The notes under the pieces are model-generated. The model was not told the DNA's origin, ran no database searches, and saw only the letters and a program-made list of their open reading frames with translations. From assembly GCF_002245215.1 (NCBI RefSeq), contig NZ_NPMR01000002.1:1343557-1407556 (forward strand): a stretch of DNA of 64,000 nucleotides, in the 5' to 3' direction. The position numbers and the translations under genes were made by a program. Of this stretch, positions 32,540-39,513 are shown piece by piece (the stretch's first letter is position 1; every line of letters begins with the position of its first letter). Source of the stretch: Microbacterium sp. Yaish 1. GTDB taxonomy: Bacteria; Actinomycetota; Actinomycetes; Actinomycetales; Microbacteriaceae.

Positions 32540-34062
32540 CGGAGCTCCTTCGCGGTCGTGGGTTGTGTCGCATCGGACGCGGCGGACACGCAGTCGTCGA
32601 GGGCCGCGTCGATGCCGTGCCGGGCGATCGTGTCGACGAGGTCGCCCACACGATCGATGAACGGGATCTCTTCCGCCAACTGATCGCCGAACAGACGGCG
32701 CTCGGCGATGACACGCAGGGCGAGCTCGCGACCAGCAGCCGACTTCGCGGCGAGCTCGGCGAGGCCCTGCTGCGCGGGATCCTTCATGGCACCGGCGTGC
32801 GCACCGGGATCGAAGCCCGGCAGCGGCGCGATGCAAGACAGGTAGCCCGCGACCGTCAGGGCGATCAAATGCGGCATCCGGCCTTCCGCGAGAGCGAGCA
32901 GCGCCGGCTCTGGAATGCGCTGACGGAGCTTCACCGACCCGTCGCTGCCGACCTGGGAGGTCCGGTGCCCGAGCGCGCTGTTGCCCCAGCGCTCGAACAG
33001 CTGTCGCTCGTAGGCGCGGACGTCGACGCCCGACGGCACGCGCACGGACGGCTCGTACTCGTCGCGCAGCACGACCCGCGCGGCAGCCTCGACACCGGCG
33101 ATCGAGATGGCCTCGGGAATGGTCGCGACGCCCTTCAGCGCGCCGAGGTAGGCGATCAACGAATGCGTGCCGTTGAGGAGGCGCACTTTGAGCTGCTCGT
33201 AGCTCCCGACTTCATCGGTGAACACGGCGCCGCCGGCCTCCCACGCGGGGCGACCGCCGGCGAAGCGGTCCTCGATCGCCCACATGGTGAACGGCTCAGC
33301 CGGAACCGGTACGGCGTCGAAGGCCCCGAGACGGGTGGTGACGTCGGCGCGCAGAGAGTCGGTGGTGGCGGGAACGATGCGGTCGACCATGCTCGAAGGA
33401 AAGGTGACCGCTTCGTCGAGGTACGCCAACGTATCGGCTGCATCCGTTGCCGGCAGTGCCGAGAAGAACTCGCGAACGAGCTTCTCGGTATGCGTGCCGT
33501 TCGACGACAGGTTGTCGCAGCTGAGGATCGAGATCGGCGCCCCGCCCGACGCTGCGCGTCGTCGGAGCCCGAGCGCGAGCTGTCCGATCGTCGAGCGCGG
33601 GGCCGCTCCACCGAGATCGGCGCGGACCACGGCGTCGTCGGTATCGAGATGCTGCGTCGCGGGCGAATAGCTGTAGCCGCTCTCGGTCACGGTGATGGTC
33701 GCGATCCGGATGCGCGGATCGGCGAGGTCGGCGACGACGCGGTCAGGGTCGTCCGCGGCGACGTAGGCGTCGGTGTGCACGCCCGGGATGCTGAGGACCG
33801 TGCCCTGGGGTGAGACCGTCGCAACCGCGTAGAGCATGTCCTGCGCGTGCAGCGCGTCGACGATGCCGCGAGAACGCGAGGCGACGCCGACGATCCCCCA
33901 GTCGCCCCCGTGCGCGTCCATCGCGGCCGCGGTGTAGACGGCCTGGTGGGCACGGTGGAAGCTGCCGAGCCCCAGGTGCAGGATGCCCGAGGCCCGGGGG
34001 CGACTGCCGATCGTGATGCCCGTTCGAGCGTCGCGGCCCAGCCGGGCGTGCCCGGCAATCAT
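32536..34062 (-). CDS. uxuB: Mannitol dehydrogenase-family oxidoreductase, probable D-mannonate oxidoreductase (fructuronate reductase)
   Basis: 508 residues from ATG 34062. The N-terminal NAD domain has ILHLGLGSFHRAHQAVY, and the catalytic family motif K.RLLNGTHS is intact (LKVRLLNGTHSLIAYLG), with EPFTMWAIEDRF before it. Long-chain MDR members include mannitol, arabinitol and mannonate dehydrogenases; the D-mannonate dehydratase in the operon favours fructuronate-mannonate interconversion. No glucuronate isomerase is present. The start overlaps the stop of a 20-codon upstream frame as ATGA. Confidence 0.88.
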   Translation of the reverse strand: MIAGHARLGRDARTGITIGSRPRASGILHLGLGSFHRAHQAVYTAAAMDAHGGDWGIVGVASRSRGIVDALHAQDMLYAVATVSPQGTVLSIPGVHTDAYVAADDPDRVVADLADPRIRIATITVTESGYSYSPATQHLDTDDAVVRADLGGAAPRSTIGQLALGLRRRAASGGAPISILSCDNLSSNGTHTEKLVREFFSALPATDAADTLAYLDEAVTFPSSMVDRIVPATTDSLRADVTTRLGAFDAVPVPAEPFTMWAIEDRFAGGRPAWEAGGAVFTDEVGSYEQLKVRLLNGTHSLIAYLGALKGVATIPEAISIAGVEAAARVVLRDEYEPSVRVPSGVDVRAYERQLFERWGNSALGHRTSQVGSDGSVKLRQRIPEPALLALAEGRMPHLIALTVAGYLSCIAPLPGFDPGAHAGAMKDPAQQGLAELAAKSAAGRELALRVIAERRLFGDQLAEEIPFIDRVGDLVDTIARHGIDAALDDCVSAASDATQPTTAKELR

Positions 34063-34121
34063 GTGTCGGCCCGGTTTCGCACAGCGGCGTCGCGCACCGG
34101 AGGATCGGCGATGATCGTCAT
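34059..34121 (-). CDS. Putative 20-residue leader peptide coupled to uxuB
   Basis: The frame MTIIADPPVRDAAVRNRADT ends in a TGA that overlaps the uxuB ATG as ATGA. AGGA lies 11 nt before its ATG, and uxuB itself has no clear ribosome-binding site, so translation of uxuB may depend on this frame. It shows no amino-acid run typical of attenuators. It could be chance. Confidence 0.4.
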   Translation of the reverse strand: MTIIADPPVRDAAVRNRADT

Positions 34122-34128
34122 GCAAAGC

Positions 34129-34157
34129 ATCCTGCTTGTTTTGTACAAGCTTGTCAA
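34129..34157 (-). promoter_or_regulatory. Putative promoter of the uxuB operon
   Basis: On the minus strand a consensus TTGACA (34157-34152) is followed after 17 bp by CAGGAT (34134-34129), a weak -10. Transcription would begin at or just before the leader ATG at 34121. Confidence 0.35.
34141..34157. promoter_or_regulatory. Probable LacI-family operator
   Basis: TTGTACAAGCTTGTCAA contains the 10-bp perfect palindrome ACAAGCTTGT (34145-34154); an extra half-site CTTGT lies at 34135-34139. It overlaps the -35 region of the leftward operon and lies 49 bp before the LacI start, so autoregulation plus operon repression is expected. Confidence 0.5.
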
Positions 34158-34205
34158 CCAATTGCACGCCGCGATGCACGATCATGGATGGAGGAAAGAG
34201 ATGGG

Positions 34206-35177
34206 GTGAACGTGGCAGCGACTTTGACCGACGTGGCGCGGCAGGCGGGCGTGTCCGTGGCGACGGCGTCTCGCGCTTTCGGCGAGCCCGATCGCCTCGC
34301 CGCCGCCACGCGGGAGCGAGTTCTCCGCGCCGCCCACGAGCTCGGCTATGCCAACGCTCAGTCGGGCACGATCCGCCGGACCATCGGAGTGGTCTTCCCC
34401 GATGTCGCCAATCCCGTCTACGCGACCACCCTCAAGGCCATCCAGGGCCAGGCCTGGCACGGGCGCCACCGCACTGTCGTGTTCGACGCCGACGAGGATC
34501 CGCGCCGCGAGCGCGAGCAGATCGAACGGGCGCGCGAACTCGACGGCATGCTGCTGTGCTCCCCGCGACTGCCCGACGCCGATGTCATCGAACTGGTGGG
34601 CAGCACCCCGTGCGTGATCGTGAACCGGCTGATCGACCCTCTGCCGAGCGTGCTGATGGACACCGAGTACGGACCGACGCAGGCCGTAGAACACCTGGCT
34701 GCGCTCGGCCATCGGCACGTCGCCTACGCGTCCGGTCCGCGCGGCTCGTGGGCCGATGTGCGGCGCGCCGACGCGGTCGCCCGCGCATGCGACCGCCACG
34801 GCATCCGGCTCACCCGCCTGAGCCACCAGGCTGCATCGATCCAAGGAGGACGTGCGGCAGCGGCACCCGCCTCAGCGAGCGGAGCCACAGCCGTGATCGC
34901 TTACAACGACCTCGTGGCCCTGGGGGTCGAGGCCGGGATGTCCGAACTGGGGGTCGTCTGCCCCGACGACATCAGCATCGTCGGCATCGACGACATCGAT
35001 CTGGCGGGCGCCGTCACTCCCGGCCTGACGACGGTCCGCATGCCCATCGACCGCTGCGGCGCGCTCGCGGTCGATCTGCTGCTCCAAGCCCTCGCGTCGG
35101 GGAAGAGCCCCGAAACGGTCACCCTGAACTCTCAGCTGATCGTGCGCGCTTCGACGTCCACTCCGCCGCAGCACTGA
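34206..35177 (+). CDS. LacI-family transcriptional regulator
   Basis: 323 residues from GTG 34206, chosen because GGAGGAAAGAG ends 5 nt before it; ATG 34188 is an alternative 6 codons longer. The HTH is ATLTDVARQAGVSVATASRAFGEPDRLAAATRERVLRAAHELGY. The periplasmic-binding-protein-like domain includes IGVVFPDVANPVYATTLKAIQ, TAVIAYNDLVALGVEAGM and ISIVGIDDIDLAGAVTPGLTTVRMP. It diverges from the hexonate operon and most likely represses it in response to a hexonate or KDG-type inducer. Confidence 0.92.
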   Translation: MNVAATLTDVARQAGVSVATASRAFGEPDRLAAATRERVLRAAHELGYANAQSGTIRRTIGVVFPDVANPVYATTLKAIQGQAWHGRHRTVVFDADEDPRREREQIERARELDGMLLCSPRLPDADVIELVGSTPCVIVNRLIDPLPSVLMDTEYGPTQAVEHLAALGHRHVAYASGPRGSWADVRRADAVARACDRHGIRLTRLSHQAASIQGGRAAAAPASASGATAVIAYNDLVALGVEAGMSELGVVCPDDISIVGIDDIDLAGAVTPGLTTVRMPIDRCGALAVDLLLQALASGKSPETVTLNSQLIVRASTSTPPQH

Positions 35178-35194
35178 ACGCCGAGAAACGAAGA

Positions 35195-35214
35195 AGCCCC
35201 GGCGGACCGGGGCT
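35195..35214. terminator. Hairpin terminator between lacI-type gene and tRNA-Ser
   Basis: A perfect 8-bp stem AGCCCCGG/CCGGGGCT with a 4-nt loop. On the minus strand it is followed by TTCTTCGTTTCTC, so it best serves the tRNA, with possible use by the lacI-type gene too. Confidence 0.75.
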
Positions 35215-35221
35215 CTCGTCG

Positions 35222-35313
35222 TGGCGGAGACGGAGGGATTTGAACCCTCGGTCCCCTTACGGGGACTCCACCTTAGCAGGGTGGTGCACTAGGCCTGACT
35301 ATGCGACGTCTCC
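35222..35313 (-). tRNA. tRNA-Ser (anticodon GCT)
   Basis: The minus strand folds as a class II tRNA: acceptor GGAGACG/CGTCTCC, anticodon stem CCACC/GGTGG with loop CTGCTAA (anticodon GCT, reads AGC/AGU), a long variable arm (GTCCCC/GGGGAC), and T-arm GAGGG-TTCAAAT-CCCTC. Discriminator G is at 35225 and CCA is encoded at 35224-35222. Confidence 0.95.
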
Positions 35314-35403
35314 ACGGCATCCGACGCGAGACGGCGCGGATGCACCCGGCAATCATAGCCCGGACTGCCCCAGGCTCCGAATCGAGGGCCGGACGGCGCC
35401 GTG

Positions 35404-36714
35404 TCAGCCCTGGCCCACGGTACAGGTCACCTGTGCCGCCGTCTGGCCCGTGACCGACTCCGGCAGCACGACCGGGGCACCGGCCTCGGGCGCCTCCGTC
35501 GCGGGCGCATCCGGCGTCGCCGCGGGGTCGGCGGGAGCCGCGGAATCGGTCGGGGCAGGTGCGGGGGGTGCCGCCTCGCCGACGACCTCGGTGCTGTAGC
35601 CGTCGCTCGTCGATCCGCTCAGCTGCACCGGCTGGTTGGCGGCGAGCGCGTCGAACAGCACCTTCGCGGCGCTCTCGACGGGCCGGACGCGCAGCCCGCC
35701 GTCGACGTACGCCGTGGGGTACTGCACGAACACGATGTCCTCGTAGGGCACGCTGCGCATGGCGAGGGCGATCTGCACCATCCGCTGCGGGCTCGACAGC
35801 GACGAGCTCAGCTTGATCTGTCCGCTGGCGACCTGGTCGACGGCGGTGGTGGCGAGGTTGAGCAGCGCCGTCGGATTGCCGAGCACGCCGTCGGACTGCA
35901 GCTTGCGCACCATCGAGCTCATGAACTGCTGCTGGTTCGAGATCCGCCCGAGATCGGAGCCGTCGCCGATCCCGTACCGCGTGCGGAGGAATTGCAGCGC
36001 CTCGGTGCCTTGCAGGGTGTGGTTGCCCTTCGCGAGACTCAGGCCCGTGTAGCGGTCGTTGATGTCGGCCGACACGCAGACGTCGACGCCGCCGATCGCG
36101 TCGGACATGTTGATGACGCCGGTCCAGCGGGTCGCGGCGGCGAACTGGATGTCGATGCCCGTCAGCTCTTCGATCGTGCTGACGGTGCACGCGAGTCCGC
36201 CGTACATGTACGAGACATTGAGCATCTGAGCGCTCATCGCGGAGTACTGGGTGCCGTCCTCGCCGGTGCAGGCGGGGATCGGGACGATCATGTCGCGCGG
36301 GAACGAGATGACGGTCACGCGTCGCGGCTCGTCGCTGATGTGCACGAGCATCGTCACATCGTTGCGCTCACCGTCGGTGTCCTTCGCCTGACAGGCACCC
36401 GACAGCTCGGCGTTCGCGCCCTCGCACGAGTCGGTGCCGACCACGAGCAGGTTCACGCCGCCCTCGATCTCGCCGATCGTCGGGGGGAGCTGCGAGTCGT
36501 CGTCACCGATCGAGACGCCCGCGTCGGCCACGACCTGGGTGGCGTTCCACACGTAGAAACCGCCGACGGCGGCACCGCTCACGACCACGACGGCGACCAT
36601 GACGCCGAGCACCGCCAGGATCTGGGTCAGCGGGTTCGGCGACCGCAGCTGGCCGTGCCGGGCGACGGGACGACGACGGCGCCGCGACGCCTTCGCATCG
36701 GAACGTGCGCTCAC
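35404..36714 (-). CDS. LytR-CpsA-Psr (LCP) family cell-wall glycopolymer ligase
   Basis: 436 residues from GTG 36714, which has GAGAGG 7 nt upstream; a longer frame exists. A basic N terminus (SRRRRR) is followed by one membrane helix (about 32-56). The extracytoplasmic LCP domain shows VTVISFPRDMIVPIP, GGLACTVSTIEELTGI, DAIGGVDVCV, LQFLRTRYGIGDGSDLGRISNQQQF with the conserved Arg/Asp residues. A Pro/Ala-rich tail follows. LCP proteins transfer glycopolymers from undecaprenyl carriers to peptidoglycan or arabinogalactan, which could relate to the glycosyltransferase block 14 kb away. Confidence 0.9.
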   Translation of the reverse strand: MSARSDAKASRRRRRPVARHGQLRSPNPLTQILAVLGVMVAVVVVSGAAVGGFYVWNATQVVADAGVSIGDDDSQLPPTIGEIEGGVNLLVVGTDSCEGANAELSGACQAKDTDGERNDVTMLVHISDEPRRVTVISFPRDMIVPIPACTGEDGTQYSAMSAQMLNVSYMYGGLACTVSTIEELTGIDIQFAAATRWTGVINMSDAIGGVDVCVSADINDRYTGLSLAKGNHTLQGTEALQFLRTRYGIGDGSDLGRISNQQQFMSSMVRKLQSDGVLGNPTALLNLATTAVDQVASGQIKLSSSLSSPQRMVQIALAMRSVPYEDIVFVQYPTAYVDGGLRVRPVESAAKVLFDALAANQPVQLSGSTSDGYSTEVVGEAAPPAPAPTDSAAPADPAATPDAPATEAPEAGAPVVLPESVTGQTAAQVTCTVGQG

Positions 36715-36987
36715 GGGTGTCCTCTCGACGAGCAGGCGAGGAGTGCGTTCGGGTGCACGCTCTTCGCGTCGCGCAGGCACTCCCGGTGACCGACTCATCA
36801 TAGGGACGGATGTCTGGAAAGTCTGTGAGCGCCCCGGACATGCGAGGCGGTGACGCCCCCCCCAGTCAGCCGCCACCGCCCGACATGCTCGTCGCGCTCA
36901 CCTGCACGCTAACCAGCCGCGAGCGGGCAACCGGCCGGAACGGAGCGAGACTGGTAACCGCTCCCAGGGGCGAGTCGCGTCCGGGGA

Positions 36988-38628
36988 TCAGGCGGGGGCG
37001 AGCAGGCCGCGCTCGGCCACCAGCTCCGTGGCGAGCACCTTGTACCCCTGCGATTCGAAGAAGACGGTCACGCGGTCGTCCTCCACCGCCATGACCGTCC
37101 CCTCGCCCCACTCGTGGTGGCGGACGACGTCGTCGACGCGGAAGGGACCGCCGGCGTGATCACCCCGTTCCTCCGAGGTGTCCTCGCGCGCCGCGCGGTC
37201 GTTCGCGGATGCCGCGCACGTGTCGCAGTTCTCGCACGGCTCGACGTAGTCCTGACCGAAGTAACCGAGCAGCGTCGCCCGCCGGCACCGACGGGTCTCG
37301 GCATAGCTGCGGAGCATCTCGATGCGGGAGGCGTCGATGCGTTCCCGCTCGGCCGACCTCTCCAACGCAGCGTCGACAGCGCGCTCCACGGTCATCCCCC
37401 GCCGCAGCGCGACCCCGGCGCGACTCGTCCGCACCGCGCCCGCATCCACGAGAACCGTCAGCAGCGCGGTGACGCGACGGGCCGACAGCCCGCCGGCTGC
37501 GGCGATCTCGGCGCGCGACCGCGTCCCGCCGGCGATGGCGTCGACGAGTCGCTTGAGCTCGCCGCGCTTCGGTGCCGACGCCGCGAAGAAACGTCGCAGC
37601 GACAGGTCTTCGGGTCGGTAGTGGAGCGTCGCCGTCGCAGGCTCGCCGTCCCGACCGGCGCGACCGAGCTCCTGATAGTAGGCGTCGATGGAGTCGGGGA
37701 TGTCGGCGTGGACGACGAAGCGCACGTCGGCCTTGTCGATCCCCATCCCGAATGCGGAGGTGGCGACCACGACGTCGACCTCGCCGTCGTGGAATGCCTC
37801 GTGCACCCCGTTGCGTTCCTTCGCCGACAGGCCGGCGTGGTACGCGACCGCGTTGATCCCCCGTTCCTGCAGCGCCTCGGCGTACTCCTCGGTGCCGCGC
37901 CGGGTGGCGGTGTACAGCAGCCCGGGCCCCGGCAGCTTCACTACCTCGTCGATCACGGCGTCGCGCTTGCCCGACTTCTCGGAGTGCCGGCGGACGTTCA
38001 GCTCGATGTTCGGCCGGTCGACATCGCCCACGAGGATGGCCGGGTCGTCCATCCCGAGCCGCTCGATGATCTCGGTGCGGACCGGGCTCGTGGCCGTCGC
38101 GGTCATTGCGAGGATCGGCGGACGCCCCAGGCGCTCGGAGACCTCGCCCAGCATCAGGTAGTCGGGCCGGAAGTCGTGCCCCCAGGCTGCGATGCAGTGC
38201 GCCTCGTCCACGACCAGCAGCGAGACCCCGGCCTCGGCGAGCTCGGCGACGACCTCGTCCTTCGCGAGCTGTTCGGGCGCGAGAAGGACGTACGAGGCCT
38301 CCCCTGACCGGATCGCGTCCCAGGCCTCGCGCTGGGCGCGCACGCCCCGGCTCGAGTTCAGGGCGACGCCGTCGGGCGCATCGGGCGCCTCCTCGATGCG
38401 CGCGAGCTGGTCCTCCTGCAGCGCGATGAGGGGCGAGACGATCGCGGTCAGGCCGGGCCGGAGGGCCGCGGCGACCTGGTAGACGGCGGACTTGCCCGCG
38501 CCGGTCGCCCAGACGACCAGCACGTCGCGCCCGGCGACCGCCGCCTCGATCGCGTCGAGCTGCTGCGGACGCAGCTCCTCGATGCCGAAGGACTCTCGGG
38601 CGACACGGGCGATCTCGTCGGGCTGCAC
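36988..38628 (-). CDS. recQ: RecQ-type ATP-dependent DNA helicase
   Basis: 546 residues from GTG 38628. Walker A is ATGAGKSA (41-48), the DEAH box is at 141-144, motif III is AMTATATSPV, and motif VI is YQELGRAGRDG. The RecQ C-terminal zinc site follows: Cys in RRCRRATLLGYFGQ and CENCDTC. After this the HRDC domain is replaced by a short beta-rich tail (VDDVVRHHEWGEGTVMAVEDDRVTVFF), as in many actinobacterial RecQs. 3'-5' unwinding in recombination repair is expected. It starts 4 bp after the stop of the upstream catalase-like gene. Confidence 0.92.
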   Translation of the reverse strand: MQPDEIARVARESFGIEELRPQQLDAIEAAVAGRDVLVVWATGAGKSAVYQVAAALRPGLTAIVSPLIALQEDQLARIEEAPDAPDGVALNSSRGVRAQREAWDAIRSGEASYVLLAPEQLAKDEVVAELAEAGVSLLVVDEAHCIAAWGHDFRPDYLMLGEVSERLGRPPILAMTATATSPVRTEIIERLGMDDPAILVGDVDRPNIELNVRRHSEKSGKRDAVIDEVVKLPGPGLLYTATRRGTEEYAEALQERGINAVAYHAGLSAKERNGVHEAFHDGEVDVVVATSAFGMGIDKADVRFVVHADIPDSIDAYYQELGRAGRDGEPATATLHYRPEDLSLRRFFAASAPKRGELKRLVDAIAGGTRSRAEIAAAGGLSARRVTALLTVLVDAGAVRTSRAGVALRRGMTVERAVDAALERSAERERIDASRIEMLRSYAETRRCRRATLLGYFGQDYVEPCENCDTCAASANDRAAREDTSEERGDHAGGPFRVDDVVRHHEWGEGTVMAVEDDRVTVFFESQGYKVLATELVAERGLLAPA

Positions 38629-38632
38629 CGGC

Positions 38633-39394
38633 TCAGTCCATCGCGCCGGCCGCGACCGTGCACGCCGCTTGCGCCGGCGCCTCCGGTGTGGAAGGCGCGT
38701 CATCAGCGGGCGACAGCCCGCGCCGCTGCACGCGGTCGTACGACGGCTGGCGCAGCGCTCGCACCCAGGGGTAGACCCGGGCGCCGGGTAGCACCCGCCG
38801 TCCGGCGTCGAATCGGGGCTGGGCACCCGGCCACGCGGCGCGCGTGAGCCGTATGAGCGCGAACGGACGCCACGGGCCGAGCGGCGAGGCGAACGAGAGC
38901 ATGAGCCGCCAGTCCGCGGCATCCGGGCCGCCGTCCACGGTCGTCGCCGAGAGCAGCACCGGACCCCGGCGACCGCGGTAGGGCAGCAGGATGCCGAAAC
39001 GCGCGCGCTCGGGCCGGCGCAGGGGCAGCAGCGCGTAGCGCAGCGGCACGCCCCGTCCTGTCGAGGCGAACTCGATGTCAGCCGCGCCGGCCTCCGGCGA
39101 CTCGGGGTCAGCGGTGACGCGGAGCGCGAGCCCGAAGATGTCGGGCAGAGCGTCCGGGAGTCCGAGTGATCGCGACAGGCGCGCGACCACCGGCGTCTCT
39201 CCGGCGGCCGGCGGGTGGTCGATCCACGAGATCCCGGATCGCCGTTCCGGGCCGACCCAGCGCAGCGTGCCGCTGAACATCGTTCCCCGCACGTGGATCG
39301 GACGCGGCCGACGCAGAACCAGCAGAGCGGCGAAGAGCCCGCGGAGCAGCATCCCGGCGACGCGGGCGAGAGGCGCTCGAGGAAGAGCTGTCAT
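38633..39394 (-). CDS. Short catalase-fold-like protein, possible heme protein
   Basis: 253 residues from ATG 39394 (a GTG start at 39430 is possible). RPIHVRGTMFSGTL (His34) resembles the distal-His segment of catalases, ARLSRSLGLPDALPDIFGLALRV resembles the RFS..G..D..RD.RG.A.K segment, and RQPSYD (Tyr219) near the C terminus sits where the proximal heme Tyr would be. The protein is half the length of true catalases, so activity is uncertain. A hydrophobic stretch at 12-27 may be a membrane anchor. It is transcribed just ahead of recQ. Confidence 0.6.
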   Translation of the reverse strand: MTALPRAPLARVAGMLLRGLFAALLVLRRPRPIHVRGTMFSGTLRWVGPERRSGISWIDHPPAAGETPVVARLSRSLGLPDALPDIFGLALRVTADPESPEAGAADIEFASTGRGVPLRYALLPLRRPERARFGILLPYRGRRGPVLLSATTVDGGPDAADWRLMLSFASPLGPWRPFALIRLTRAAWPGAQPRFDAGRRVLPGARVYPWVRALRQPSYDRVQRRGLSPADDAPSTPEAPAQAACTVAAGAMD

Positions 39395-39513
39395 AGCACC
39401 AGCGAACCCGGTTTCCTGCTCCTTGCGCACAGGGGTTGCGCTGGGATGCCGATGCGCTATCGCCGCAGTGAGATCGCTCCCACTACACTCGGTGGCGCCC
39501 TTCCGGACGCCAT

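Noticed and set aside
36715..36987. Small gene or regulatory RNA between recQ and the LCP gene
   Set aside because: No start with a ribosome-binding site, no stable hairpin with a T-run and no recognisable promoter; probably only the LCP promoter region.
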